Under the pieces are notes generated by a model, which saw only the letters and a program-made list of their open reading frames with translations, was not told where the DNA came from and ran no database searches. The translations under genes and the position numbers were made by a program. A stretch of 7,347 nt of DNA from Actinomycetes bacterium. GTDB taxonomy: Bacteria; Actinomycetota; Acidimicrobiia; Acidimicrobiales; Acidimicrobiaceae. This document shows, one piece after another, positions 1 to 6,759 of the stretch; within the stretch, counting starts at the first letter, position 1, and each line of letters starts with the position of its first letter. The stretch covers positions 1-7,347 of the forward strand of contig JAJYFX010000082.1 of assembly GCA_021785315.1 (NCBI GenBank). The letters run 5' to 3'.

Positions 1-50
1 AACTAAAGTATTTTAAATGCGAATGTCTGTAGAGTTTATTTCTTTTCGAA

Positions 51-2336
51 TCAGACCAGCTGATAGAGAGTGGTGCGTTGGGCGAGGGGCCGTCCCAGTG
101 GACGCACGAGCGACTCGAAGTCCTGCCTGGTAAGCTCCTGTCCGTGGGAACCCCCTGCAGCTCTTGAGATATTCTCACCCATAAGCGTTCCCCCTAAATC
201 ATTTGTCCCGGCTTGGAGCAACTGGCGTACTCCGTCAATCCCCATTTTGACCCAACTCGCCTGGATATTTGGCACCAGGTGCTGGTAGCTGATGCGAGCC
301 ACCGCATGCATCAGGAGGGACTCCCGGAAAGTCGGTCCTTTTCGAGCCTTCTTCTGCAAATAGATCGGGGAAGCCATGTGGACAAACGGTAGAGGTACGA
401 ATTCAGTGAATCCTTTTGTCTGCTGTTGCAGATTTCTCGTGGCTACGATGTGTTTTGCCCAGCTGCGAGTATCTTCGACAGAACCGAACATGATTGTGAT
501 ATTTGACCTCAGCCCTACTTCGTGTGCAGTTCGGTGAATTTCCAGCCACCTGTCCGTTTTGATCTTGTCCGGACACAAAGTATCTCTGACGTCGTCATCA
601 AGAATCTCCGCCGCGGTACCCGGAAGGGTCTTGAGGCCGGCTTCCTTGCATCTGATCAGGTAGGCCTTAAGGTCGACTCCAAGTCTTCGCGCGCCTTCAT
701 GGACCTCCAGCGCAGAAAATGCGTGAATATGGATATTTTCCGAGCCCTTCTTCACGGCGTCGATGATTTGGAGGTAATATTCGCCGTCAAACGACGGATG
801 GATCCCTCCCTGAAGGCAAACCTCTGTGGCGCCAGCCGCCTCTGCCTCGGCGACGCGGTCAGAGACTTCTGACAACTCCAGGAGGTACGGATTGCCCCGC
901 AGATTTAGTGAAAGGGGACCTTTGGAGAAAGCGCAGAACCTGCATTTGAAGGTACAGATGTTGGTGTAGTTAATGTTCCGGTTGGCAACGAATGTAACAG
1001 TGTCTCCCGATATATTTTTTCTGAGTTGATCTGCCGTGTCGGTCACATATCTAAGGTCAGATCCCCGGGCGGTGAAAAGCTTGTGGATTTGGTCTTCGTC
1101 CGGAAGGGAGCCTTGCAGCGCCGCATCGCAGATCTCAGTTATCTCCGAAGATACGGATTTGAGTGCCAATTCGCCAATTAGCGACCATTGCGGCTCCTGA
1201 GTCATCGGCAAGGATCCAACTAACACCGGCGGCTCCGAGTCTCCTCCCGATGTCCAGGAATCCGCCCTTGCAAAGTAGTGCGAATCGCTGTTGGAGGTAA
1301 CTTGGAATTTCATCTCCGGACTGATCCACTTCGCGTCATTGAACTCTGGATAGATTGGAAGCCTGGGAACCAACTGATTCCCGTTTGCTGAAAGCTGTCT
1401 CTCGAGGTCTTGTAATCGCGGCCATGGACGATCCGGGTTCACGTGATCAATTGTTACTGGGGATATTCCCCCCAAGTCATCTACGCCAGCGTTTATTAGG
1501 TCCAGCGCGTCGTCACTTAAGTTAGGCGGAGCCTGAACATGCACCCATGGCGGCAAGATAAGCCGTGCCAGAGCGATTGCGCGCAAGAATTCGTCTCTAG
1601 TCGCCGGCAGGTGGTTGTGCATGCGTGTGCCGAGTTTCGGCAGGAAGTTCTGGATTATCACCTCCTGGACATGGCCATACTCTTGAGCGATATCGCTGAT
1701 GGTTTCCAATGCGGTTATCCGGTCTGATTCGGATTCACCTATGCCAATCAAGATCCCTGTGGTAAAAGGCACAAGGGCCTTTCCCGCGTCGATGAGAGAT
1801 GCAGTTCTTGTCTCGGGAGTCTTATCCGGAGCCATGCGATGGGCTTCGAGATTGGGATTGAGCGACTCAAGCATCATTCCCTGGGAAGCCGAGACTTGCT
1901 TCAGCAGTGAAAATTCAGCAAACGAAAGAGCTCCGGCATTAATGTGAGGGATCAGACCGGAATTATCTACCACCGCCTTCGCGGCAAGGTAGAGATAGTC
2001 GGTCGTCGTCGTTAAGCCCTGGCTGCGAAGAAAGCTGTCGGCGACATCGTATCTTTGCTCGGGCTTTTCGCCCAATGTGAAGAGTGCCTCCGTGCAGCCA
2101 TAAGCCTCGCCCTGGGTCGCGATTTCTATGATTTCATCAGTTGACATATAGGGCGCGCCAAGGTGCGCTGGCGGCTTGGCAAATGTGCAGTAACCGCATC
2201 TGTCGCGACAAAGCATGGTCAAAGGAATGAACACCTTGGGGGAGAAAGTCACGCGAGAACCGAACTGCTTCGTTTTGACTTGAATTGCTCTGGATAACAG
2301 TTCCGCAGTTGAACGCCTGGATAAATTGCCTGCCAT
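51..2336 (-). CDS. fbiC: FO synthase, fused CofG-CofH (FbiC), F420 biosynthesis
   Basis: This is a bifunctional radical-SAM enzyme that makes FO (7,8-didemethyl-8-hydroxy-5-deazariboflavin), the chromophore of cofactor F420, in the cytosol. By family knowledge, the CofH half joins L-tyrosine to 5-amino-6-ribitylaminouracil and the CofG half closes the deazaflavin ring. Two radical-SAM domains are visible. The N-terminal CofG domain has CRDRCGYC (Cys43, Cys47, Cys50), then PFTTGILIGIGES and QAPPNLSDDA. The C-terminal CofH domain has CTFKCRFC (Cys461, Cys465, Cys468), then TEVCLQGGIHP, LPGTAAEILDDDVR and GFTEFVPLPFVH. Both CxxxCxxC iron-sulfur motifs are intact, and the C-terminus (GRPLAQRTTLY) matches mycobacterial FbiC. 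At 761 aa it is shorter than the roughly 856 aa of M. tuberculosis FbiC, mainly because it lacks most of the leader before the first cysteine motif. I chose ATG 2336 because AGGGTG lies 6 nt upstream; the GTG at 2345 is inside that site. It is last in the same-strand run, 109 bp after pgl. Confidence 0.96.
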   Translation of the reverse strand: MAGNLSRRSTAELLSRAIQVKTKQFGSRVTFSPKVFIPLTMLCRDRCGYCTFAKPPAHLGAPYMSTDEIIEIATQGEAYGCTEALFTLGEKPEQRYDVADSFLRSQGLTTTTDYLYLAAKAVVDNSGLIPHINAGALSFAEFSLLKQVSASQGMMLESLNPNLEAHRMAPDKTPETRTASLIDAGKALVPFTTGILIGIGESESDRITALETISDIAQEYGHVQEVIIQNFLPKLGTRMHNHLPATRDEFLRAIALARLILPPWVHVQAPPNLSDDALDLINAGVDDLGGISPVTIDHVNPDRPWPRLQDLERQLSANGNQLVPRLPIYPEFNDAKWISPEMKFQVTSNSDSHYFARADSWTSGGDSEPPVLVGSLPMTQEPQWSLIGELALKSVSSEITEICDAALQGSLPDEDQIHKLFTARGSDLRYVTDTADQLRKNISGDTVTFVANRNINYTNICTFKCRFCAFSKGPLSLNLRGNPYLLELSEVSDRVAEAEAAGATEVCLQGGIHPSFDGEYYLQIIDAVKKGSENIHIHAFSALEVHEGARRLGVDLKAYLIRCKEAGLKTLPGTAAEILDDDVRDTLCPDKIKTDRWLEIHRTAHEVGLRSNITIMFGSVEDTRSWAKHIVATRNLQQQTKGFTEFVPLPFVHMASPIYLQKKARKGPTFRESLLMHAVARISYQHLVPNIQASWVKMGIDGVRQLLQAGTNDLGGTLMGENISRAAGGSHGQELTRQDFESLVRPLGRPLAQRTTLYQLV

Positions 2337-2342
2337 ATTTTT

Positions 2343-2348
2343 CACCCT
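2343..2348 (-). promoter_or_regulatory. Ribosome-binding site deciding the fbiC start
   Basis: The minus strand reads AGGGTG, then 6 nt (AAAAAT), then ATG at 2336. The in-frame GTG at 2345 overlaps this site and would have no spacer, so the ATG is the better start. Confidence 0.7.
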
Positions 2349-2445
2349 ATCAAATGAGGATCACTTTAGTCCATAATTTGGCCTGACGCATATTGAAGTG
2401 CCTGCTCATCGCGCTACAGGTCTCAATGTGTCAGGAATTCGACTT

Positions 2446-3204
2446 TTACTCTTCGATGAGTGAAGCCGCCTCGTAGTCGATAATGAGATTGATCTTGGCC
2501 GCGTTCACTGTGGCGACCGGGAATCTAACATCGTTTTCAAGTAGGCCTCTAATTGCTATAGCCTTGTCAGATCCCCCTGCAGTGATTATCACCGTCTCAG
2601 CAGTGGCTATAGCCTGCTGGCTGAGGGTAAGACGAAGGTAGCGGTTTAGGCCATTTGGATCATAATTGGCTAAATAAAGTTTGCCGGTTGCTTGAGTCGT
2701 GTCTAGTGCAGGAGAGCCGGGGAACAGGCTCGCAGTGTGGCCATCCGGCCCCACTCCCAGATGTATCAGCCAGGGTCTTGGCGAGGCGGAGATGATTTCG
2801 CTGTAGTCGTCCGCGACGGCCTGGCAGAGCTTGTAATCATCGGCGTTGTCACCACGGAAATGTTGCGAGAGACTCGCTAGGTCACCGTTTGAAAATGGAG
2901 GCCAAATACTTGGATGGCTGCCATTTGAGTTCAGCGGGGCAAGTAAGGCCTTTTTTATATTGAAAGTGTTGGATGCATCTGTTTCCGGGTCGATAACACG
3001 TTCATCTCCAAGGTAGATGCTCATTTGCGCGGCAGCTGTCCAAAAGTCGCTGTTATTGGCAAGTTCATGGTAAAGCTTCGGAGCCAGGGAGCCTCCTGAG
3101 GCAAAAAAGCTCCAAGGTCCCTGTGCTGACAAGCCGAAACCTGTGACCTGTTTTGAAAACTCATGCGCAATGTTGCTGGTAATGAATATGTGAAGGTTTT
3201 CCAT
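2446..3204 (-). CDS. pgl: 6-phosphogluconolactonase
   Basis: This enzyme hydrolyses 6-phosphogluconolactone to 6-phosphogluconate, the second step of the oxidative pentose phosphate pathway, in the cytosol. The protein is 252 aa from the chosen start, normal for the NagB/RpiA-like Pgl (DevB) family. Visible motifs, numbered from that start, are FFASGGS (33-39), LGDERV with SNTFN downstream (65-70 and beyond), and the signature LGVGPDGHTASLFPG (149-163). A later segment, ETVIITAGGSDKA, matches the family's usual C-terminal GxxKA region. The frame stays open to an ATG at 3285, adding 27 residues, but no ribosome-binding site precedes that ATG. GGAG lies 7 nt before ATG 3204, and the MENLHIFIT start fits the family. 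It follows zwf on the same strand after 167 bp and precedes fbiC, consistent with acting on the Zwf product. No signal peptide or membrane segment is seen. Confidence 0.94.
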   Translation of the reverse strand: MENLHIFITSNIAHEFSKQVTGFGLSAQGPWSFFASGGSLAPKLYHELANNSDFWTAAAQMSIYLGDERVIDPETDASNTFNIKKALLAPLNSNGSHPSIWPPFSNGDLASLSQHFRGDNADDYKLCQAVADDYSEIISASPRPWLIHLGVGPDGHTASLFPGSPALDTTQATGKLYLANYDPNGLNRYLRLTLSQQAIATAETVIITAGGSDKAIAIRGLLENDVRFPVATVNAAKINLIIDYEAASLIEE

Positions 3205-3211
3205 CGGGCCG

Positions 3212-3215
3212 CTCC
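3212..3215 (-). promoter_or_regulatory. Ribosome-binding site deciding the pgl start
   Basis: GGAG on the minus strand sits 7 nt before ATG 3204. The alternative ATG codons at 3285 and 3267 have no purine-rich site in front of them, so the 27-codon N-terminal extension is probably untranslated leader. Confidence 0.65.
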
Positions 3216-3250
3216 AATCGTTTTGAGTCCATGGGATCTTTAACTTAACG

Positions 3251-3267
3251 ATGCCAGTTTCTGGCAT
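3251..3267 (-). other. Perfect hairpin in the zwf-pgl leader
   Basis: A 7-bp perfect inverted repeat with a 3-nt loop (ATGCCAG-AAA-CTGGCAT on the minus strand) lies between the zwf stop and the pgl ribosome-binding site, about 46 nt before the pgl ATG. It is followed by CGTTAAGTTAAAG rather than a run of T, so it does not look like a classical terminator. It could influence RNA processing, stability or readthrough into pgl, or be chance. The structure is seen directly; any role is inference. Confidence 0.5.
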
Positions 3268-3371
3268 GTTTACAGGTGCAGCCATCGACTGGAGTGTGTT
3301 GGTTTGATGGCCGCCAACAGTTTTTCAGCTTCTGTGGGGTTGCGTGAAAATAGGTGAAGTGCACGTCTGGC

Positions 3372-4859
3372 CTAGGAGTTGTGCCAGTAATGACCGGTGC
3401 TTTGAAGAAGTTTGCTCGATTCCTTGGGACCATAAGTTCCGGCCGCGTATGGATATAACGGAAAGTCGGGATCTGCGAAGGCGCGCTGAACCGGTTCCAC
3501 AATTTCCCAGGCTTTGGTCACTTCGTCGGCTCGGAGGAATAGGGTGCGGTCGCCGAATAGCGCATCTAGAATTAGCCTCTCGTAGGCGTCCCATGACGCT
3601 TCCTTGAATGTGTTGGCATATGAAAAGTTCATTGCTACCGAGCGAATGTTGTAATCTTGTCCCGGGACTTTGGCGCCGAATACCATTTTGATTTCTTCTT
3701 CGGGCTGGATTTTCAATATCAGCCTGTTTGGTCCAAGCTGCCGTGCGGAATTACCAGCGAAGGGAAGATGCGGAGCTCGATTGAATTCCATTACTACCTG
3801 AGTTTCGCGTTTCGGCATTCGTTTTCCGGTCCTGACAAATATTGGTACTCCAGCCCATCTCCAGTTGTCTACCGCCAGCCGGATTGCTACGAAAGTTTCA
3901 GTTTGAGAATTCGGAGAAACATTTTGCTCCTCCCGGTAACCCTTTACCTCGTCCGAATTGATTACACCATTAAAATATTGGCCTCTCACGGCGCGGTTGA
4001 CGAGGTCTTGCGCGGGGGGTATTTCAACCGACGAAAGGACTTTAACCTTCTCATTTTGAATTGAGTCAGCTGTCATGGTGGCCGGAGCTTCCATCAACAC
4101 CAACGAAAGGACCTGAAGCATGTGGTTTTGGATGATGTCCTTGAGTGCTCCAGCATGTTCATAAAAATTTCCTCTATGTCCAACACCGAGCTGCTCGGCT
4201 ACGGTTATCTGGACATTGTTGACGTAATTTCTGTTCCAGACCGGTTCGAAGACGGCATTGGAGAACCTTAGCGCGAGTAAATTCTGCACTGTCTCCTTGC
4301 CCAGGTAGTGATCGATCCGAAAGATTTGTTGTTCCGAGAAAGAGCGATGCATATCTTTGTTCAACAGCTGTGCGCTTTGGGTATCGTCGCCAAAGGGCTT
4401 TTCAATGATGATTCGCGTTGAATCAGAAGCTCCGTTCTGGGAGAGTCCGCTTTCCCCTAGATAAGCACTGATTGTGCCGAAGAGGTCGGGAATAGTGGCG
4501 AGGTAAAATAGTCGTGATTTCCCGGTTTGCCTTCCCTGCTCAATTGAGTCCAGAAGCTTGGCAAGCGAGTGATAAGTGGCGATTGAGCTGTAATCGCCTT
4601 GAAGATAGTGAAAGTTGTCGAGATAGTTGTCGGCCGATTCCCAGCCCGAGGTCGAATTCATAACTAGCTTTCGAAAACCCTCGTTGCCAAGGGGCGATCG
4701 TGCCACGCCAACCACGGCGAACTCGTCAGGAAGTTGGTCCTGATCCCACAGAGATGCGATTGCAGGCAGAATTTTGCGTGATGTCAGGTCGCCCGATGCT
4801 CCAAAGATTATAAGTGTGCTTCCTTCTATTTTTCTTCTGTGCTGCCTCTGTAGGCTCAT
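3372..4859 (-). CDS. zwf: Glucose-6-phosphate 1-dehydrogenase
   Basis: This enzyme oxidises glucose-6-phosphate to 6-phosphogluconolactone with NADP+ (possibly NAD+), the entry step of the oxidative pentose phosphate pathway and a main NADPH source. The protein is 495 aa, a normal length. Numbered from the chosen ATG, the Rossmann nucleotide-binding motif FGASGDLTSRK is at 19-29, EKPFGDD at 153-159, and the active-site signature RIDHYLGKE at 181-189. By comparison with the Leuconostoc enzyme, Asp183, His184 and His246 (in IIQNH) correspond to its catalytic and phosphate-binding residues. The C-terminal domain with WAGVPIFVRTGKRMP and FGDRTLFLRADEV is complete, so nothing suggests inactivation. 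ATG 4859 was preferred to the in-frame GTG at 4865 because AAGGGG lies 5 nt before the ATG and overlaps the GTG. It is followed by pgl on the same strand. No opcA gene lies between zwf and pgl, unlike in many actinobacteria. No convincing promoter was found in the long upstream gap. Confidence 0.97.
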   Translation of the reverse strand: MSLQRQHRRKIEGSTLIIFGASGDLTSRKILPAIASLWDQDQLPDEFAVVGVARSPLGNEGFRKLVMNSTSGWESADNYLDNFHYLQGDYSSIATYHSLAKLLDSIEQGRQTGKSRLFYLATIPDLFGTISAYLGESGLSQNGASDSTRIIIEKPFGDDTQSAQLLNKDMHRSFSEQQIFRIDHYLGKETVQNLLALRFSNAVFEPVWNRNYVNNVQITVAEQLGVGHRGNFYEHAGALKDIIQNHMLQVLSLVLMEAPATMTADSIQNEKVKVLSSVEIPPAQDLVNRAVRGQYFNGVINSDEVKGYREEQNVSPNSQTETFVAIRLAVDNWRWAGVPIFVRTGKRMPKRETQVVMEFNRAPHLPFAGNSARQLGPNRLILKIQPEEEIKMVFGAKVPGQDYNIRSVAMNFSYANTFKEASWDAYERLILDALFGDRTLFLRADEVTKAWEIVEPVQRAFADPDFPLYPYAAGTYGPKESSKLLQSTGHYWHNS

Positions 4860-4864
4860 ACTCA

Positions 4865-4870
4865 CCCCTT
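4865..4870 (-). promoter_or_regulatory. Ribosome-binding site deciding the zwf start
   Basis: The minus strand reads AAGGGG, then TGAGT, then ATG at 4859. The in-frame GTG at 4865 shares its first G with this site, leaving no spacer, which favours the ATG two codons downstream. Confidence 0.7.
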
Positions 4871-5327
4871 AGCGAACGCTCGATTGTATGTCAAACGGAT
4901 CCTTCATCCTAAGGAAATTATGGAGGCTGCTGCATCGATCGGATTTACTCCTAAGAACTGTGCAATTCTGACATATTTTGCCGCTGATATTCGGTCGCTC
5001 AGAGTTTTACATTGCGACCTTCGAAACGAATATCTAGTTCGCCAAGAAAGACGCATGCAGCAGTTACCCACAGAAACCTTATATCCCTATAATTCGAGGT
5101 TACCCTCAAAAACCGCGCTAGTGATAGGCATGCCAATTTTCTAAGTTTTCGCAGAGGCGCAATCTTAAACAACCTCGAGGAACAAAGTGCAAATATGGCG
5201 GCACCTTACCATGCCAGTCGACAGGTGCGTCCACGATGGAATCGTGTACAAGGCTGGTTAAGTTCCTGCCGACAGATGTCAGGAGCTTTGCGGGGTGTTC
5301 GTTTACCGTTCCTTTGCTGCGGTTTTG
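4871..5327. other. tal-zwf intergenic region, no confident gene
   Basis: About 460 bp separate the tal stop from zwf. No minus-strand frame of useful length is present. On the plus strand a 74-codon frame (4920-5144) starts with ATG 5 nt after TAAGG, but the product resembles nothing I recognise and the frame covers the zwf leader, so I do not call it a gene. Just after tal there are two inverted repeats: CACGAT-GGA-ATCGTG (5232-5246), and GCACCT (5201-5206) pairing with AGGTGC (5223-5228). Neither is followed by a T-run in the tal direction. An 8-bp inverted pair, TCGAGGTT (5094-5101) and AACCTCGA (5171-5178), is widely spaced. On the minus strand TTGACA (4894-4889) abuts TACAAT (4888-4883), too close to form one promoter. 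The gap probably holds the zwf promoter, but I cannot place it. Confidence 0.5.
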
Positions 5328-6419
5328 TCAGGCCTGCGACTTCTTCATCTCAAGCGCGCTCAACAAATCCGTAAAGGAGGTGGCAAAGGAATTCACGCCT
5401 TCGGTCTCAAGCTCCAGAGTGACTTTCTCCAGATCGATTCCCAGCTGTTTTATTGCATCTAAAACCGGAGGACCGTTTTCGGCAAAAGTGGGGACCCTGT
5501 TCTCGGGCTTGCCGTGGTCGAGAAATGCCAAAAGGGTGGATTCCGGCATCGTGTTCACGGAGTCGGGGGCGACGAGCGTCTCAACATAGAGCAAATCCGG
5601 ATAGTTGGGGTTCTTGGTGGAGGTGGAAGCCCATAAAGGCCTTTGGGGTTTCGCTCCCTCAGCGACCAGCTTAATCCAGTCGGGCTGCTTATAACGTTCG
5701 ATGTGCGCAAGATATGCAGCTTGCGCCTGAGCGACTGCGGCCCGGCCTATCAAATGCTGGCCTTCTTTCCCCATGGATTCCAGGATGGGGTCCAGCTTGG
5801 TGTCGACCCGGGAAACGAAGAACGATGCCACAGAGGAGATCCTGGCTAGGTCATGTCCGTAATCTCGAGCTTTTGCAATACCTCGGATGTGGGCGTCCAT
5901 CACCATATCGTATCGATCGAGTGCGAAAATGAGGGTTACGTTTACCGAGATACCGCGGGACAGGACTTCCGTTATCGCCGGGATTCCTTCCTGAGTCGCG
6001 GGAATTTTGATCATCAGGTTTTCTCGGTCAACCGTGTCCCAGAGCCATTGCGCCGCCTCAATGGTTGCGTCAGTGTCATGCGCAAGCTCCGGGTCAACCT
6101 CAATTGACACAAATCCGTCGTTTCGATCTGATGATTCATAAATTTCCGAGAGCACATCAGCTGCAGCGGCAACGTCACTGCAGACCATCTTCCAATAGGC
6201 TGATTTGGTGTCCATCTCTTTGATCAGACTGAAGAATTCCTTGTCGTAGTCATTTGAATTAGATATGGCGTTGGCAAAGATCGTTGGATTGGATGTCAAG
6301 CCTCTCACGCCCAACTCTTTGAGTTCCACAAGTCTGCCGTTTGCGATCCAGGCTCGAGAAAGGTTGTCGATCCAGGGACTCTGTCCCATGGTTTGGTATA
6401 GAGCTTGCAGTGAATTCAA
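5328..6419 (-). CDS. tal: Transaldolase
   Basis: This enzyme transfers a dihydroxyacetone unit from sedoheptulose-7-phosphate to glyceraldehyde-3-phosphate in the non-oxidative pentose phosphate pathway, in the cytosol. From the chosen start it is 363 aa, matching the long transaldolases (about 360-390 aa) of actinobacteria and cyanobacteria rather than the short form of about 220 aa. Motifs numbered from that start are LTSNPTIF (41-48), the Schiff-base lysine in MIKIPAT (Lys138), NVTLIFALDRY (160-170), SFFVSRVDTKLD (199-210) and PLWASTSTKNP (261-271). The start is probably TTG 6419, because GAGGTGA lies 5 nt before it and the resulting MNSLQALYQTMGQSPWIDNL fits the family. The alternative GTG at 6428 lies inside that ribosome-binding site and would add three residues. 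tal is the first gene of the minus-strand run and diverges from the Lon-domain gene. A TTGACT/TATAAT promoter lies about 130 bp upstream. Confidence 0.95.
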   Translation of the reverse strand: MNSLQALYQTMGQSPWIDNLSRAWIANGRLVELKELGVRGLTSNPTIFANAISNSNDYDKEFFSLIKEMDTKSAYWKMVCSDVAAAADVLSEIYESSDRNDGFVSIEVDPELAHDTDATIEAAQWLWDTVDRENLMIKIPATQEGIPAITEVLSRGISVNVTLIFALDRYDMVMDAHIRGIAKARDYGHDLARISSVASFFVSRVDTKLDPILESMGKEGQHLIGRAAVAQAQAAYLAHIERYKQPDWIKLVAEGAKPQRPLWASTSTKNPNYPDLLYVETLVAPDSVNTMPESTLLAFLDHGKPENRVPTFAENGPPVLDAIKQLGIDLEKVTLELETEGVNSFATSFTDLLSALEMKKSQA

Positions 6420-6424
6420 TGCCG

Positions 6425-6431
6425 TCACCTC
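6425..6431 (-). promoter_or_regulatory. Ribosome-binding site deciding the tal start (TTG)
   Basis: The minus strand reads GAGGTGA, a near-ideal Shine-Dalgarno, then CGGCA, then TTG at 6419. The GTG at 6428 is part of the site itself, so initiation at the rarer TTG is the better reading. Confidence 0.6.
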
Positions 6432-6473
6432 GTAAAATCAATTGATCAGGATCTAGAGTGCTATAGCGCAAAG

Positions 6474-6503
6474 CCAAATTCAAGTGGCATATGGACCAAA
6501 TTC
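6474..6503. repeat. Direct repeat CCAAATTC x2 in the tal leader
   Basis: Two exact copies of the 8-mer CCAAATTC (GAATTTGG on the tal strand) lie at 6474-6481 and 6496-6503. They are 22 bp apart start to start, about two DNA helical turns. They lie between the proposed tal promoter and the tal start. Same-face spacing is typical of tandem operator half-sites, but two copies of an AT-rich 8-mer could be chance. Confidence 0.35.
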
Positions 6504-6549
6504 TCAAATCTTCGCGGGATAAATCGCCTGAACTGGACCAGGTGAATCG

Positions 6550-6580
6550 ATTATATTCTAGCGCACGGGCTACAAGTCAA
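6550..6580 (-). promoter_or_regulatory. Candidate sigma-70-type promoter for tal
   Basis: On the minus strand the -35 element TTGACT (6580-6575) and a perfect -10 TATAAT (6555-6550) are separated by 19 nt, slightly longer than the usual 16-18. TAGAAT overlaps the -10 just upstream and could act as an alternative. Initiation here would give an untranslated leader of roughly 120-125 nt before tal. Confidence 0.5.
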
Positions 6581-6743
6581 AGGAAGCTCGATTCGATGTC
6601 TTTTGACGACTAGTGACTTCTCAGATTTGTTTCGGTCTGTCGTCCGGACCCTCAATGAAGCGAGAGGTTGCCCCTTGATTCGGATCATCGCGCCTAAGAT
6701 CGGGAAAGGCAGTCTTTGTTGGTCATGCATCTGTGACTTATTT

Positions 6744-6749
6744 GGGGAG
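6744..6749 (+). promoter_or_regulatory. Ribosome-binding site of the Lon-domain gene
   Basis: GGGGAG lies 10 nt before TTG 6760, and a TAG stop in the same frame (6751-6753) sits between them. The next in-frame starts (TTG 6778, ATG 6784) are too far from this site and would cut into the conserved PLPMFPL region. Confidence 0.55.
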
Positions 6750-6759
6750 CTAGAAAATC

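Larger units (their letters stand above)
6432..6743. other. Divergent intergenic region, tal / Lon-domain gene
   Basis: This spacer separates two gene starts that point away from each other. The tal half holds the promoter and the CCAAATTC direct repeat annotated separately. For the plus-strand gene I find only TTGATT (6675-6680) and TAAGAT (6695-6700), whose 14-nt spacing is too short for a normal promoter, so that gene's promoter is not located. No RNA gene or supported small protein gene was seen. Confidence 0.5.

Noticed and set aside
1..50. AT-rich stretch after fbiC as a possible terminator
   Set aside because: No GC-rich stem followed by a T-run is seen on the minus strand.
522..872. 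116-codon plus-strand frame
   Set aside because: It lies entirely antisense to the conserved CofH half of fbiC; the product resembles no family I recognise.
3205..3285. 27-residue N-terminal extension of Pgl
   Set aside because: No ribosome-binding site precedes ATG 3285 or ATG 3267, the segment contains the hairpin, and family homology begins at Met 3204.
3657..4064. 135-codon plus-strand frame
   Set aside because: It is antisense to the conserved C-terminal half of zwf, which has unbroken family motifs, so it is a shadow frame.
4883..4894. TTGACA next to TACAAT upstream of zwf (minus strand)
   Set aside because: The two hexamers are contiguous, so they cannot form one promoter. Seventeen nt downstream of TTGACA is only the ribosome-binding site, and no good -35 precedes TACAAT.
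5064..5072. TTACCCACA, one mismatch from a DnaA box
   Set aside because: It is a single isolated copy with no AT-rich unwinding region or dnaA/dnaN context, so there is no case for an origin.
5236..5589. 117-codon plus-strand frame at the tal 3' end
   Set aside because: Most of it is antisense to conserved tal coding sequence, and no motif is seen.
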